Shown here: in pieces, positions 28,658 to 37,012 of the stretch | How positions within the stretch are numbered: position 1 is the stretch's first letter | Layout: each line of letters opens with the position of its first letter | Assembly: GCA_002483365.1 (NCBI GenBank) | Contig: DLHT01000005.1 | Location: forward strand, 322,713-386,712 | From: Cellvibrio sp. UBA7661 | GTDB taxonomy: Bacteria > Pseudomonadota > Gammaproteobacteria > Pseudomonadales > Cellvibrionaceae | Direction of reading: 5' to 3' | DNA length: 64,000 bases | The notes under the pieces: model-generated | The model's database searches: none | What the model saw: only the letters and a program-made list of their open reading frames with translations | What the model was told of the DNA's origin: nothing | Translations under genes and position numbers: made by a program

Positions 28658-29686
28658 ATGAACAAACTATTGCCCACATCAACCGCTGGCAGCTTACCCA
28701 AGCCTTTATGGCTTGCGCAGCCTGAAACACTTTGGTCGCCCTGGAAATTACAAGGTGATGAATTAGTGGAAGGCAAAAAAGACGCGCTGCGTTTGTCATT
28801 GCACGAACAGCAACTAGCAGGGATTGATATTGTTGGCGATGGCGAGCAATCGCGCCAACACTTTGTGACGACCTTTATTGAGCACCTGAGCGGCGTTGAT
28901 TTTGTGCAGCGCGAAACGGTGAGAATTCGCAATCGCTATGATGCGAGCGTACCCACGGTGGTAGGCGATGTGTCGCGCCAGAAGCCGGTGTTTGTTGATG
29001 ACGCAAAATTTCTGCGCGCGCAAACCACACAACCGATTAAATGGGCCCTGCCCGGCCCCATGACGATGATTGATACGCTTTACGATGGCCACTACAAAAG
29101 CCGCGAAAAACTGGCTTGGGAATTCGCTAAAATTCTCAACCAGGAAGCGAAAGAATTAGAGGCAGCGGGCGTGGATATAATCCAGTTTGATGAACCTGCT
29201 TTTAATGTATTTTTTGATGAGGTGAACGACTGGGGCATTGCGACATTAGAACGAGCGCTAGAAGGTCTTAAGTGCGAAACGGCGGTACATATTTGTTATG
29301 GCTACGGCATTAAAGCCAATACCGAATGGAAAAAAACACTGGGCTCTGAGTGGCGCCAATATGAAGAGATTTTTCCCAAACTGCAAAAATCCAACATCGA
29401 TATTATCTCGCTGGAATGCCACAACTCGCGCGTGCCGATGGAATTACTGGAACTGATTCGCGGCAAAAAAGTGATGGTCGGTGCGATTGACGTAGCCACC
29501 AACACCATCGAAACGCCCGAGGAAGTCGCTGCTACTTTACGCAAAGCATTGCAGTTTGTTGATGCCGACAAACTCTGTCCCTGCACCAACTGCGGTATGA
29601 CACCACTACCCCGCCAAGTCGCGCTTGGTAAACTCAAGGCTTTGAGCGCAGGCGCAGAAATCGTGCGCAAGGAACTCGCGCGTTAA
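28658..29686 (+). CDS. mesD: MesD-type core methionine synthase
   Basis: The 342-residue protein corresponds to the C-terminal catalytic barrel of cobalamin-independent MetE and lacks the MetE N-terminal folate-binding half. Zinc-site residues are visible: His211 and Cys213 (HICYG), Glu253 (SLECHNS) and Cys312 (NCGM). FDEPAF and SLPKP are further family phrases. It methylates homocysteine. Together with MesX upstream it forms the MesX/MesD system, whose methyl donor is not methyl-tetrahydrofolate. The pair is probably one transcript under MetR. Confidence 0.88.
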   Translation: MNKLLPTSTAGSLPKPLWLAQPETLWSPWKLQGDELVEGKKDALRLSLHEQQLAGIDIVGDGEQSRQHFVTTFIEHLSGVDFVQRETVRIRNRYDASVPTVVGDVSRQKPVFVDDAKFLRAQTTQPIKWALPGPMTMIDTLYDGHYKSREKLAWEFAKILNQEAKELEAAGVDIIQFDEPAFNVFFDEVNDWGIATLERALEGLKCETAVHICYGYGIKANTEWKKTLGSEWRQYEEIFPKLQKSNIDIISLECHNSRVPMELLELIRGKKVMVGAIDVATNTIETPEEVAATLRKALQFVDADKLCPCTNCGMTPLPRQVALGKLKALSAGAEIVRKELAR

Positions 29687-29703
29687 TACAAATCCGGCAG
29701 CTG

Positions 29704-29745
29704 GCAGGTTGGGTCGGGCCGCGTAGGCAGCAATGCCCAACCTGC
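29704..29745. terminator. REP-like hairpin between mesD and araC-type gene
   Basis: GCAGGTTGGG (29704-29713) and CCCAACCTGC (29736-29745) form a 10-bp stem around a GC-rich loop, between the ends of two convergent genes. There is no T tract, so it is a REP-type element that may limit read-through. Confidence 0.6.
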
Positions 29746-29749
29746 AGGC

Positions 29750-30574
29750 TCACGAATTTTCTTTCAACCACTGCATTGGCGATACGCCGCATTGTGATTT
29801 AAACGCGCGCGACAACGCCGCTTCACTGCTATATCCGGCTTCTTCCGCAATTAATCGCAGCGACTGCCCTTTCTTCAACCATTTTTGCACCAGACCAATG
29901 CGCCAGCGCTGCAAATAATTAGCGGGCGTATCGCCTACGGCATCGCGAAATTGATTGGAGAAAACACTGCGCGACATGCCCGCGATTTTTGCCAAACGTT
30001 CGACTGACCAATCCTCTTCCGGTTTTTCATGCATCGCCACTATGGCGCGACGTAGTTGTGTATGCGCAAGGCCTGTTAACAATCCCAATTGTGGATTGTT
30101 ACTTTCCATCAGCTCGCGCAATAACTGGATCAAAATCACCTCAAACAAACGGTCGAGCACAGTTTGCCGGCCGCAATGATTGGCTTCGGCTTCTGCAAAC
30201 AAAAGCGAGAGCAGCGCGACACTGTGAGGTAATTGCGCGAGTGGAATGCAAATACACGCGGGCAATGCATTCAGCAGCGGGTTGGCCGAGCCGCCTTCAA
30301 ATAAAATATTCGCGCACACAAAATCGGCACCATGTTCGCTGTCGGTCACAAAGCTATGGGGTGTCGGGCGCGGATAAAACAGCAGGCTCGGCTCCTCCAG
30401 CTCATAGGCTTTGGTATTTCCATGCCATACCTCCGCTTTTCCGCGCCTTAAGAGATGCAACTGCCCATAGGGTTTGCTGCCATCCAACGTGTTAATGCCG
30501 CACAGCGGGCCGGTTTGGAAGGTTTGGGCGCTTATCGCAAAGTGCCCCAAAAGTGCTGCAAGACGATCAACCAT
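29750..30574 (-). CDS. AraC-family transcriptional regulator
   Basis: The 274-residue protein has an N-terminal cupin-like sensor domain (GQLHLLRRGKAEVW, LLFYPRPTPHSF) and a C-terminal double helix-turn-helix (WSVERLAKIAGMSRSVFSNQFRDAVGDTPANYLQRWRI, then LRLIAEEAGYSSEAALSRAFKSQCGVSPMQW). This layout matches AraC proteins with a cupin_6 ligand domain. It is divergent from the ohr gene with 124 bp between, so it may control ohr and itself. The ligand is unknown. Confidence 0.93.
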   Translation of the reverse strand: MVDRLAALLGHFAISAQTFQTGPLCGINTLDGSKPYGQLHLLRRGKAEVWHGNTKAYELEEPSLLFYPRPTPHSFVTDSEHGADFVCANILFEGGSANPLLNALPACICIPLAQLPHSVALLSLLFAEAEANHCGRQTVLDRLFEVILIQLLRELMESNNPQLGLLTGLAHTQLRRAIVAMHEKPEEDWSVERLAKIAGMSRSVFSNQFRDAVGDTPANYLQRWRIGLVQKWLKKGQSLRLIAEEAGYSSEAALSRAFKSQCGVSPMQWLKENS

Positions 30575-30698
30575 AAAAAATACGATTTGTTAAAAATTGA
30601 AGATTAATTGTATCAATTCGTACCAGCCTGTCTAGCACAATGCTCCTCGTTGACACACGCAACGACTTTTACCAAACACCCCATCAGGAGCACAGATT

Positions 30699-31130
30699 AT
30701 GAAACCTTCAAACATCCTTTATACCGCAAACGTTGTTTCAACCGGTGGCCGCGAAGGCCGTTCGGAATCCAATGACGGCGCGCTGTCAGTACAACTTTCC
30801 ACACCCAAAGCACTCGGCGGTGCCGGTGGCCCAGGCACCAACCCCGAGCAGTTATTCGCCGCTGGTTACTCCGCCTGCTTTTTAGGTGCACTCAAATTTG
30901 TGGCAGGCCAAGCGCGCGTTCAAATTCCGGCCAGCGCACAAATCGCGGCAGAAGTGGGCATCGGCCCCATCCCAACCGGTTTTGCACTGCGCGTTAAATT
31001 GGAAATTTCATTGCCCGGTTTACCGTTGGCGCAAGCGCAAGAGTTGGTTGAAAAGGCGCATCAGGTTTGCCCTTACTCGAATGCAACCCGCGGCAATATC
31101 GATGTCGAGTTAGTGGTTATCGAGCAATAA
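30699..31130 (+). CDS. ohr: Organic hydroperoxide resistance protein (Ohr/OsmC family)
   Basis: The 143-residue thiol peroxidase has the two reactive cysteines Cys60 (GYSACFLGAL) and Cys124 (AHQVCPYSNATRGN) and the Ohr start LYTANVVSTGGREGRSES. It reduces organic and fatty-acid hydroperoxides with lipoyl-dependent electrons. AGGAG precedes the ATG. Usually OhrR (MarR family) controls ohr; no ohrR is adjacent and the neighbour is an AraC-type gene instead. Confidence 0.95.
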   Translation: MKPSNILYTANVVSTGGREGRSESNDGALSVQLSTPKALGGAGGPGTNPEQLFAAGYSACFLGALKFVAGQARVQIPASAQIAAEVGIGPIPTGFALRVKLEISLPGLPLAQAQELVEKAHQVCPYSNATRGNIDVELVVIEQ

Positions 31131-31203
31131 ATTCATCCACATTTTTTCTTAACTTTATTTTTTATTAACCATTGAAACTTGTTAATTATTTTTGAGATTC
31201 GTC

Positions 31204-32136
31204 ATGAAAAAATTTATGCATATTCTGAGCGCTTTTGTTTTCACCACAGCGTCTTCTTTTGCTGCACTGCACACTCACGCTGCAGAAAAAATTGAACACA
31301 CTGCCAGCACTGTTATTACACGCGATGGCGTACAAATTTATTACAAAGATTGGGGGCCTAAAAATGGCCAAGTGGTGATGTTCAGCCACGGCTGGCCGCT
31401 GAGTTCCGACAGCTGGGAATCGCAAATGCGATTTCTGGCAGAGAAAGGTTACCGCGTTATTGCGCATGACCGCCGTGGCCACGGCCGTTCCAGCCAACCA
31501 TGGGATGGTAATGATATGGATCATTACGCCGATGATTTGGCTGATGTGATTAGCGCGCTCAAAGTGGATGATGTCACGTTGGTAGGTTTCTCCACCGGTG
31601 GTGGTGAAGTGGCTCGTTATATCGGCCGCCACGGCACAGAACAGGTTAAAAAGGCTGTACTGGTGAGCGCCGTTCCGCCGATTATGTTGAAAACCGAAAG
31701 CAATCCCAACGGGTTACCGCTGTCGGTATTTGATGGCCTGCGCAAAGCCTCTATCGACAACCGCTCACAATTATATTTGGATATCGCCTCTGGCCCGTTC
31801 TTTGGATTTAATCGCCCCGGCGCAAAACCTTCAGCAGGTTTAATCCAATCTTTCTGGAGACAAGGCATGCTGGCCGGTGCAAAAAACACTTACGATTCTA
31901 TCGCGGCATTTTCAGCAACGGACTTCAGGGGTGACCTTGCTAAATTTGATGTGCCGACCTTGGTCATTCACGGCGACGACGATCAAATCGTACCGATTGA
32001 AACATCAGGCAAAGCGTCGGCAGCATTGATTAAAGGTGCAAAACTGTTGGTGTACACCGGCGCTCCACACGGTTTGGCCGATACCCACAAAGACAAATTG
32101 AATCAGGATTTGTTGGAGTTCTTGCGTAAAAAATAA
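31204..32136 (+). CDS. Secreted alpha/beta hydrolase (non-haem haloperoxidase-like)
   Basis: About 310 residues with a signal peptide (MKKFMHILSAFVFTTASSFA, cleavage near THA). The alpha/beta-hydrolase fold shows an oxyanion region FSHGWPLSSDSW, nucleophile elbow GFSTGGGE, acid in HGDDDQIVP and His in GAPHGL. HDRRGHGRSSQPW is typical of the chloroperoxidase/arylesterase group. It would be a periplasmic esterase; the peroxidase label is only a family name. ATG 31204 is chosen over an in-frame TTG at 31192. A terminator follows at 32190. Confidence 0.9.
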   Translation: MKKFMHILSAFVFTTASSFAALHTHAAEKIEHTASTVITRDGVQIYYKDWGPKNGQVVMFSHGWPLSSDSWESQMRFLAEKGYRVIAHDRRGHGRSSQPWDGNDMDHYADDLADVISALKVDDVTLVGFSTGGGEVARYIGRHGTEQVKKAVLVSAVPPIMLKTESNPNGLPLSVFDGLRKASIDNRSQLYLDIASGPFFGFNRPGAKPSAGLIQSFWRQGMLAGAKNTYDSIAAFSATDFRGDLAKFDVPTLVIHGDDDQIVPIETSGKASAALIKGAKLLVYTGAPHGLADTHKDKLNQDLLEFLRKK

Positions 32137-32189
32137 TGCTTCAACTCTGCAATCATGCAGAAACAACAATGAAATAAATGGGTGAAATA

Positions 32190-32226
32190 AAGGTGATCGA
32201 TTTATATATCGATCACCTTCACATTT
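32190..32226 (+). terminator. Rho-independent terminator after hydrolase gene
   Basis: A perfect 12-bp stem (32190-32201 with 32208-32219) and loop TTATAT are followed by CACATTTTTT. It lies 54 bp past the hydrolase stop codon. Confidence 0.88.
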
Positions 32227-32399
32227 TTTCTGTTTCGGTAAACAAGCACTGATTGAGTTGTGCGGTGACGTATTCTTGGCCGGGCGATACACTTCCCTGT
32301 GCCACCAGATTAATTCGAATGTAACCGCAAGATTTTGGCTGCCTTGTACTGCTGATAGAGGTAAAGTAAGGCGTATTATTTCTGACCTGTGTTTTGACC

Positions 32400-33359
32400 A
32401 TGACCGACAACGCCAAACAACCCAGCGATGAATACTGCTGGCAGCAACTGGATAACGAGCAGGCCGCAGGGCAGTTTTTTTATGCGGTAATCACCACCGG
32501 TATTTACTGCCGCCCCGGTTGTCCATCGCGCCGCCCCAACCGCGACAATGTGCGCTTTTTTAATCTGGCGACAGAGGCAGAGCAAGCCGGGTTTCGCCCA
32601 TGCAAACGCTGCCATCCGCAACAGCTCACCGCGCACAACCAACTGCTGGAGCGCATAACCAGTTTATGCCGCTATATTGAAACCGCTGCTGATGAGCCCT
32701 CGCTTGTGCAACTTGCCGAATATGCGGGCGTGAGCCGCTATCATTTACAACGGCAATTCAAAGCCATTACCGGTATTAGCCCCAAAGCTTATGCAAAAGC
32801 GCATCGCCATTCTGTGGATAAACCTATGAACAGTTCACGCAAATATCACGAAATTATTTCTTATTGTTGTAGTCAATCTTCACTCGGGCAATTGTTGGTT
32901 GCGCGCAGCAGCAAAGGTATTTGCGCCATTTTGTTGGGCGATGACCGGCAAGAATTAATTGCCGATTTGTCGGCACGTTTTCCTAACGCTGATCTGCAAG
33001 AACAGGCGCAGGATTTTTCCGACTCGCTCGATCAATTAGTCGCATTGATTGAACATCCCGTACAACAACAAAACGCTGCACAATTGCCACTGGATATTCG
33101 CGGCACTTTATTCCAGCAGCGCGTATGGACATTACTGCAGGAAATACCCGCCGGTGAAACACGCAGTTATACCGATATTGCACATGCTATGGGTGCACCT
33201 AAAGCGGTACGCGCGGTAGCCAGTGCCTGCGCGGCCAATGCGCTGGCGATTGTCATTCCCTGCCATAGAGTGGTGCGCAGCGATGGCAACCTTGCAGGGT
33301 ATCGCTGGGGATTGGAGCGCAAAAAAACATTGTTACAGCGCGAAAAAGATAGCGTTTAA
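32400..33359 (+). CDS. ada: Ada methylphosphotriester/O6-methylguanine repair protein lacking one HTH
   Basis: About 319 residues. The N-terminal zinc domain has the four cysteines Cys37, Cys41, Cys68, Cys71 (GIYCRPGCPSRRP, FRPCKRCHP), Cys37 being the phosphotriester acceptor. One AraC-type HTH follows (LVQLAEYAGVSRYHLQRQFKAITGISPKAY). The C-terminal O6-methylguanine methyltransferase has the active IPCHRVV (Cys288) and GYRWGLERK. Compared with E. coli Ada (354 residues) the second AraC HTH is missing, replaced by about 12 unrelated residues around 135-150. Repair should be intact; transcription activation may be altered. An in-frame TTG at 32394 is disregarded. alkA follows 15 bp later. Confidence 0.93.
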   Translation: MTDNAKQPSDEYCWQQLDNEQAAGQFFYAVITTGIYCRPGCPSRRPNRDNVRFFNLATEAEQAGFRPCKRCHPQQLTAHNQLLERITSLCRYIETAADEPSLVQLAEYAGVSRYHLQRQFKAITGISPKAYAKAHRHSVDKPMNSSRKYHEIISYCCSQSSLGQLLVARSSKGICAILLGDDRQELIADLSARFPNADLQEQAQDFSDSLDQLVALIEHPVQQQNAAQLPLDIRGTLFQQRVWTLLQEIPAGETRSYTDIAHAMGAPKAVRAVASACAANALAIVIPCHRVVRSDGNLAGYRWGLERKKTLLQREKDSV

Positions 33360-33374
33360 ATTCAGGGCAGCGCG

Positions 33375-34319
33375 ATGCAAACAACAATCACGCTAACACT
33401 TCCGGCTGATTTTCGCCGCACGGACTTTATTGATTTTCATCAGCGCGATAACCAGATGCTAGCCGAGCGCTGGGATGAATCTCATGTGTATAAAGGAATT
33501 ATCTGGAACAATTTGCCTGCGTGTTTGCAATTTTCGTTTACATCCAAACAGCAGGTGCAGATTAATCTGGATATCGATGCAGGCCGCAAAAAAATAGATA
33601 CCGCACAAACACAACAGCAGTTGCACAAACTCGCCAACCACATGCTGGGCTTAAACCAACCCACCAAAAAATTTGAAACATTCGCTCAACAACATGCCGA
33701 TGTGTGCAATCTGGTCAATCAACAATCCGGTTTGCGGGTTCCGCAAGCGGCATCGCCGTTTGAAGCATTAAGCTGGGCCATTACCGGGCAACAAATTAGT
33801 TTAGGTGCGGCCATTTCATTGCGCCGCAAATTAATCCAGCGCGCAGGCATTGCGCATTCATCCGGTATTTTTTGTTATCCGCAAGCAAAACAACTTCTGG
33901 AATTAACGGAAGACGATTTGCGCGCGTGCAGTTTTTCCACCACCAAAGCCACCACCCTACTCACATTGGCACAAGCCATTCACAGCGGAATATTACCGCT
34001 GCAACAATGGTTGGATGATTACTGGAATGGCAACCCACTCGCTGCCGAGGATATTTATGCACAGCTGATTGGCATGCGCGGTATAGGCCCTTGGACAATT
34101 CACTACGCGCTCTTGCGTGGATTCGGTTGGCTGGATGGCTCATTGCATGGCGACGCCGCCGTGCGGCGCAATTTGCAGCGGTTACTGACCGCACAACAAA
34201 AATATCGCAGCACCGAAAAAATATCCCCTCGGGAAACCGAGGCGTGGCTCGCCAATTTCTCACCCTGGCGCGCGCTGGTAGCGGCGCATTTGTGGGCGAT
34301 GCAAGAAAAACCTGATTAA
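33375..34319 (+). CDS. alkA: DNA-3-methyladenine glycosylase II
   Basis: The 314-residue protein removes alkylated bases. It has the AlkA-type N-terminal domain, then the helix-hairpin-helix/GPD region: ALSWAITGQQISLGAAISLRRKL, IGMRGIGPWTIHYALLRGFGWLDGSLHGDAAV, with the catalytic aspartate in the last phrase. Its 15-bp distance from ada indicates an alkylation-damage operon. Confidence 0.95.
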   Translation: MQTTITLTLPADFRRTDFIDFHQRDNQMLAERWDESHVYKGIIWNNLPACLQFSFTSKQQVQINLDIDAGRKKIDTAQTQQQLHKLANHMLGLNQPTKKFETFAQQHADVCNLVNQQSGLRVPQAASPFEALSWAITGQQISLGAAISLRRKLIQRAGIAHSSGIFCYPQAKQLLELTEDDLRACSFSTTKATTLLTLAQAIHSGILPLQQWLDDYWNGNPLAAEDIYAQLIGMRGIGPWTIHYALLRGFGWLDGSLHGDAAVRRNLQRLLTAQQKYRSTEKISPRETEAWLANFSPWRALVAAHLWAMQEKPD

Positions 34320-34845
34320 TGAAGCGCAACAATGCAGATAACTTTGCAACACAGCAAAGCAACATAATGAAGCAACACAATACAACAGCACAGCAAAACG
34401 ACACACCGAAACAACGCACTGACACAACGCACCGACACAACACAGTGTAAAGATAAGGCAATGTCGCTGTTTACCCCTCAAGCGCTCTTGCCCACAACTT
34501 GTAATATAATATATCTTATTCTGCAATCCACTCGCCTCCGCGAGCCCTGGGCGCCTATGTGATAACCATCATGTGGCGCGTGTATGGCACCCAGGGGATT
34601 TACACCAATAACGATAAAATCAACACAATCCCAGAGTTCAACAAAAAACTTACGCAAATTTTTTTTGCATAAAAAAGTTCTGCAAATAAAACGGCGAATT
34701 AAAAACAGCATAGCGATAACAGGAAACATTTTTCAAACCCGTTATTGGATTATGCGCAGAACGCATCGCTCGCTTTGCATTTCCGCATCCACATAAGGAT
34801 CGTAATGTGTAGAGCATTAAAAAAATGACATCTGGAGATCAATCT
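34320..34845 (+). other. Non-coding interval with CA-rich G-poor tract and a spaced inverted repeat
   Basis: 34326-34446 is rich in A and C and poor in G, with many AACA/GACAC words; such a strand is a good Rho-utilisation candidate downstream of alkA. CCCTGGGCGCC (34545-34555) and GGCACCCAGGG (34586-34596) form an inverted repeat with one mismatch and a 30-nt loop. An AT-rich stretch near 34640-34730 should hold the promoter of the next hydrolase gene. The open frames here look like artefacts of the biased composition. Confidence 0.45.
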
Positions 34846-35793
34846 ATGCAATGGCAATTCACACGATTTTTGCGTTCAATCCTGTTTGGTGCAGTGTGCC
34901 TAAGTAGCGCCGCCGTCTTCGCGCAAGATGGAAAAATGTACCCTATTGAAGCGCCCAAAGAACCCAACGCAATTCCACTGAATACCGGTGGAGTCGCCAA
35001 CCAACCCGCACAAGAAAGTTGGTTCCGCCAATGGGGTGATCCTATGGCGAGAAATATCACCAAAGCCACACTCACTCCCTTTTTGGCTGATCCGAAAAAA
35101 GCCAATGGCACCAGCGTGATTGTTGCACCGGGTGGTGGTTTTATGTGGTTGTCGATGGGCAATGAAGGCTGGGAAGTTGCCGAAGCACTCGCGGCTCGCG
35201 GTATCAATGCGTTTGTATTGAAATATCGCCTGCAACCCACTGCCGATTCACTGGAAGCGTTTGAAAACCAAATGAACCAGCGTTTTGCTGAAGCAGCAAA
35301 ACCAGCGAGCGAAGATAAATCCGGCGAAAAAAAATCGGGCACCGACAGATTGCAACGTAATCTGGACAACCAACTCGCCGATGTGGAAGCTGCTTATGCG
35401 TTAATTAACAGCCGCGCCAAAGAATGGAATGTCGATATGAAAAAAATCGGCATGATGGGCTTTTCTGCCGGTGCAGGATTAACCATGGCAACCACATTGC
35501 AATCCAAAAAAGTGAAGCTGGCGTTTATCGCACCGATTTACGGTGGCATGAATGCAGTTGATGTTCCAAAAGATGCACCACCGATGTTTGCCGCAATCGC
35601 GGTTGACGATTTTCTATTCCACGGCGAAACCGGTTTGATTAAATCCTGGTACGACGCAAAAATTCCTGTGGAATTCCACCTCTATCAAAACGGCGGCCAC
35701 GGCTTCGGCTTAGGCAACCCCGACCGCACCAGCAACAAATGGTTTGAATCTTTTATCTATTGGCTGGAAGTCAACGGTTTTGTAAAACCGTAA
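34846..35793 (+). CDS. Secreted alpha/beta hydrolase (esterase, BD-FAE/acetylesterase-like)
   Basis: About 315 residues with a signal peptide ending SAAVFA. The hydrolase core has the oxyanion motif VIVAPGGGFMWLSMGNEG, nucleophile elbow GFSAGAG, and catalytic His in QNGGHGFG. It resembles the family of secreted carbohydrate acetylesterases/esterases of plant-polysaccharide degraders, a role that would fit the organism, but the substrate is not certain. ATG 34846 has GGAG 8 nt upstream. A Lys/Glu-rich insert (about 145-165) is unusual for the family. A hairpin terminator follows. Confidence 0.87.
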   Translation: MQWQFTRFLRSILFGAVCLSSAAVFAQDGKMYPIEAPKEPNAIPLNTGGVANQPAQESWFRQWGDPMARNITKATLTPFLADPKKANGTSVIVAPGGGFMWLSMGNEGWEVAEALAARGINAFVLKYRLQPTADSLEAFENQMNQRFAEAAKPASEDKSGEKKSGTDRLQRNLDNQLADVEAAYALINSRAKEWNVDMKKIGMMGFSAGAGLTMATTLQSKKVKLAFIAPIYGGMNAVDVPKDAPPMFAAIAVDDFLFHGETGLIKSWYDAKIPVEFHLYQNGGHGFGLGNPDRTSNKWFESFIYWLEVNGFVKP

Positions 35794-35816
35794 TTTATTA
35801 TCGCCATTAAAACGCC

Positions 35817-35848
35817 AAACAGGTTGGCCAGTAAAAACCAACCTGTTT
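35817..35848 (+). terminator. Hairpin terminator after esterase gene
   Basis: AAACAGGTTGG (35817-35827) and CCAACCTGTTT (35838-35848) form an 11-bp stem with loop CCAGTAAAAA. Only a short T run ends the stem. The following 270 bp up to 36122 are AT-rich and pyrimidine-rich with no supported gene. Confidence 0.7.
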
Positions 35849-36122
35849 GTTGCGCGTTCACCTCACCTTTCATCTCCCCCGCTTTTATCTACCCATTTCA
35901 TCTCCCTTGAAAATAGCTACCTTTGCCCCGCACTTCACCTCCATTTTCCAGTTCAATATTCGCCTTTATTCCCCCTTTTCAATCCAGGCTGACGCTGGTT
36001 TTAGGCTGCTTCGCCCCTTATTAAAACAATATTTATTTACCGTTTATCGATAAATAAATATTGCTATTTGTCAGTTTCAGGTTATTCTTTGGGCTAACAA
36101 CAGTCACCCCAAGGGATTTTTT

Positions 36123-36662
36123 ATGGACATCCAGCAGCACGAGCGCATTACCCGCATCAAAACACTGAGCCGTTATTTGTATTGGGCGCTCACCGGTATC
36201 CAGTACCTGATGTGGGTACTTTTGCCCTTGACCATGGGGTGGTTGTGGTTTGGCACCAAAGGCATGGTCACACTGTTTGACCACTCGATTGATAGCGCAA
36301 GCCTGAGCCTTATGCAGCGCTGTTTGCTCATGATTCCGATTGCGCTATTTGTGCTGGTGTTGTTAAAAGTGGTTTATCACCTACGGCAATTAATTCTGCA
36401 TTTTGCCAGCGGCAAGATTTTTAATAAGGCAGCAACTGCCCATGCGCGCAAGGCTTTACACTATGCACTGGCGGCTTACGGATTTTCTTTGCTCGCGGCT
36501 GTCGCCACCTGGATTTATCTGTATATACAAAATAATTTTTTCAGTGTGACCGTAAGCGGCGATTTTATTTTCGGAATTATTATTTTTGGTTTGATGTATG
36601 TGTTGCTGTGGGCACTCGAAATCGGGTGCGATCTTAACGAAGAATCCGAGTTGACGATCTAA
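36123..36662 (+). CDS. DUF2975 membrane protein
   Basis: The 179-residue protein has four transmembrane helices (about 25-48, 68-88, 112-135, 147-168) and the DUF2975 arrangement, including LHFASGKIFNKAATAHARKALH between helices 2 and 3. DUF2975 genes are commonly paired with a small XRE regulator, and here one starts 10 bp downstream. Function unknown. Confidence 0.88.
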   Translation: MDIQQHERITRIKTLSRYLYWALTGIQYLMWVLLPLTMGWLWFGTKGMVTLFDHSIDSASLSLMQRCLLMIPIALFVLVLLKVVYHLRQLILHFASGKIFNKAATAHARKALHYALAAYGFSLLAAVATWIYLYIQNNFFSVTVSGDFIFGIIIFGLMYVLLWALEIGCDLNEESELTI

Positions 36663-36671
36663 GGAGTTTGT

Positions 36672-36893
36672 ATGCCCATTATTGTTAATTTGGATGTCGT
36701 GCTTGCACAGCGAAAGATGCGCTTAAATACATTGGCAGAGTTGGTGGATATTACACCGCAAAATCTTTCAGTATTGAAAACCGGCAAAGCCAAAGCGATT
36801 CGGTTTGATACGCTGGAAAAAATCTGCGCGGCATTGGAATGCCAGCCGGGCGATATTCTGGCCTTTGCAGACGAGCCATCGTCCGACACCTGA
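36672..36893 (+). CDS. Small XRE-family (YozG-like) DNA-binding protein
   Basis: The 73-residue protein is a single helix-turn-helix domain: DVVLAQRKMRLNTLAELVDITPQNLSVLKTGKAKAIRF, then LEKICAALECQPGDIL. This Cro/CI-like type is usually found with DUF2975 and probably regulates that gene pair. AAGGAG lies 6 nt before the ATG. Confidence 0.92.
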   Translation: MPIIVNLDVVLAQRKMRLNTLAELVDITPQNLSVLKTGKAKAIRFDTLEKICAALECQPGDILAFADEPSSDT

Positions 36894-37012
36894 TTCTCTA
36901 CTCCACTTTTTTGATCGATTGACCCTGCGTTATGCAGAATGGTTGTGGTGCCTTTTGCCTGCTTTTTTGATATCGGTATTTCTCTAGCCACTTTTTTATT
37001 GATAATTTTTAA

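Noticed and set aside
31192..31203. TTG start for the secreted hydrolase and similar TTG extensions of ada and nitrate reductase
   Set aside because: A downstream ATG gives a standard signal peptide or family N-terminus in each case, and better ribosome spacing for nitrate reductase.
34260..34729. Cys/Val-rich open frames on the minus strand opposite the alkA end and the CA-rich tract
   Set aside because: They come from the biased CA-rich composition of the other strand; no ribosome site or protein-like pattern.
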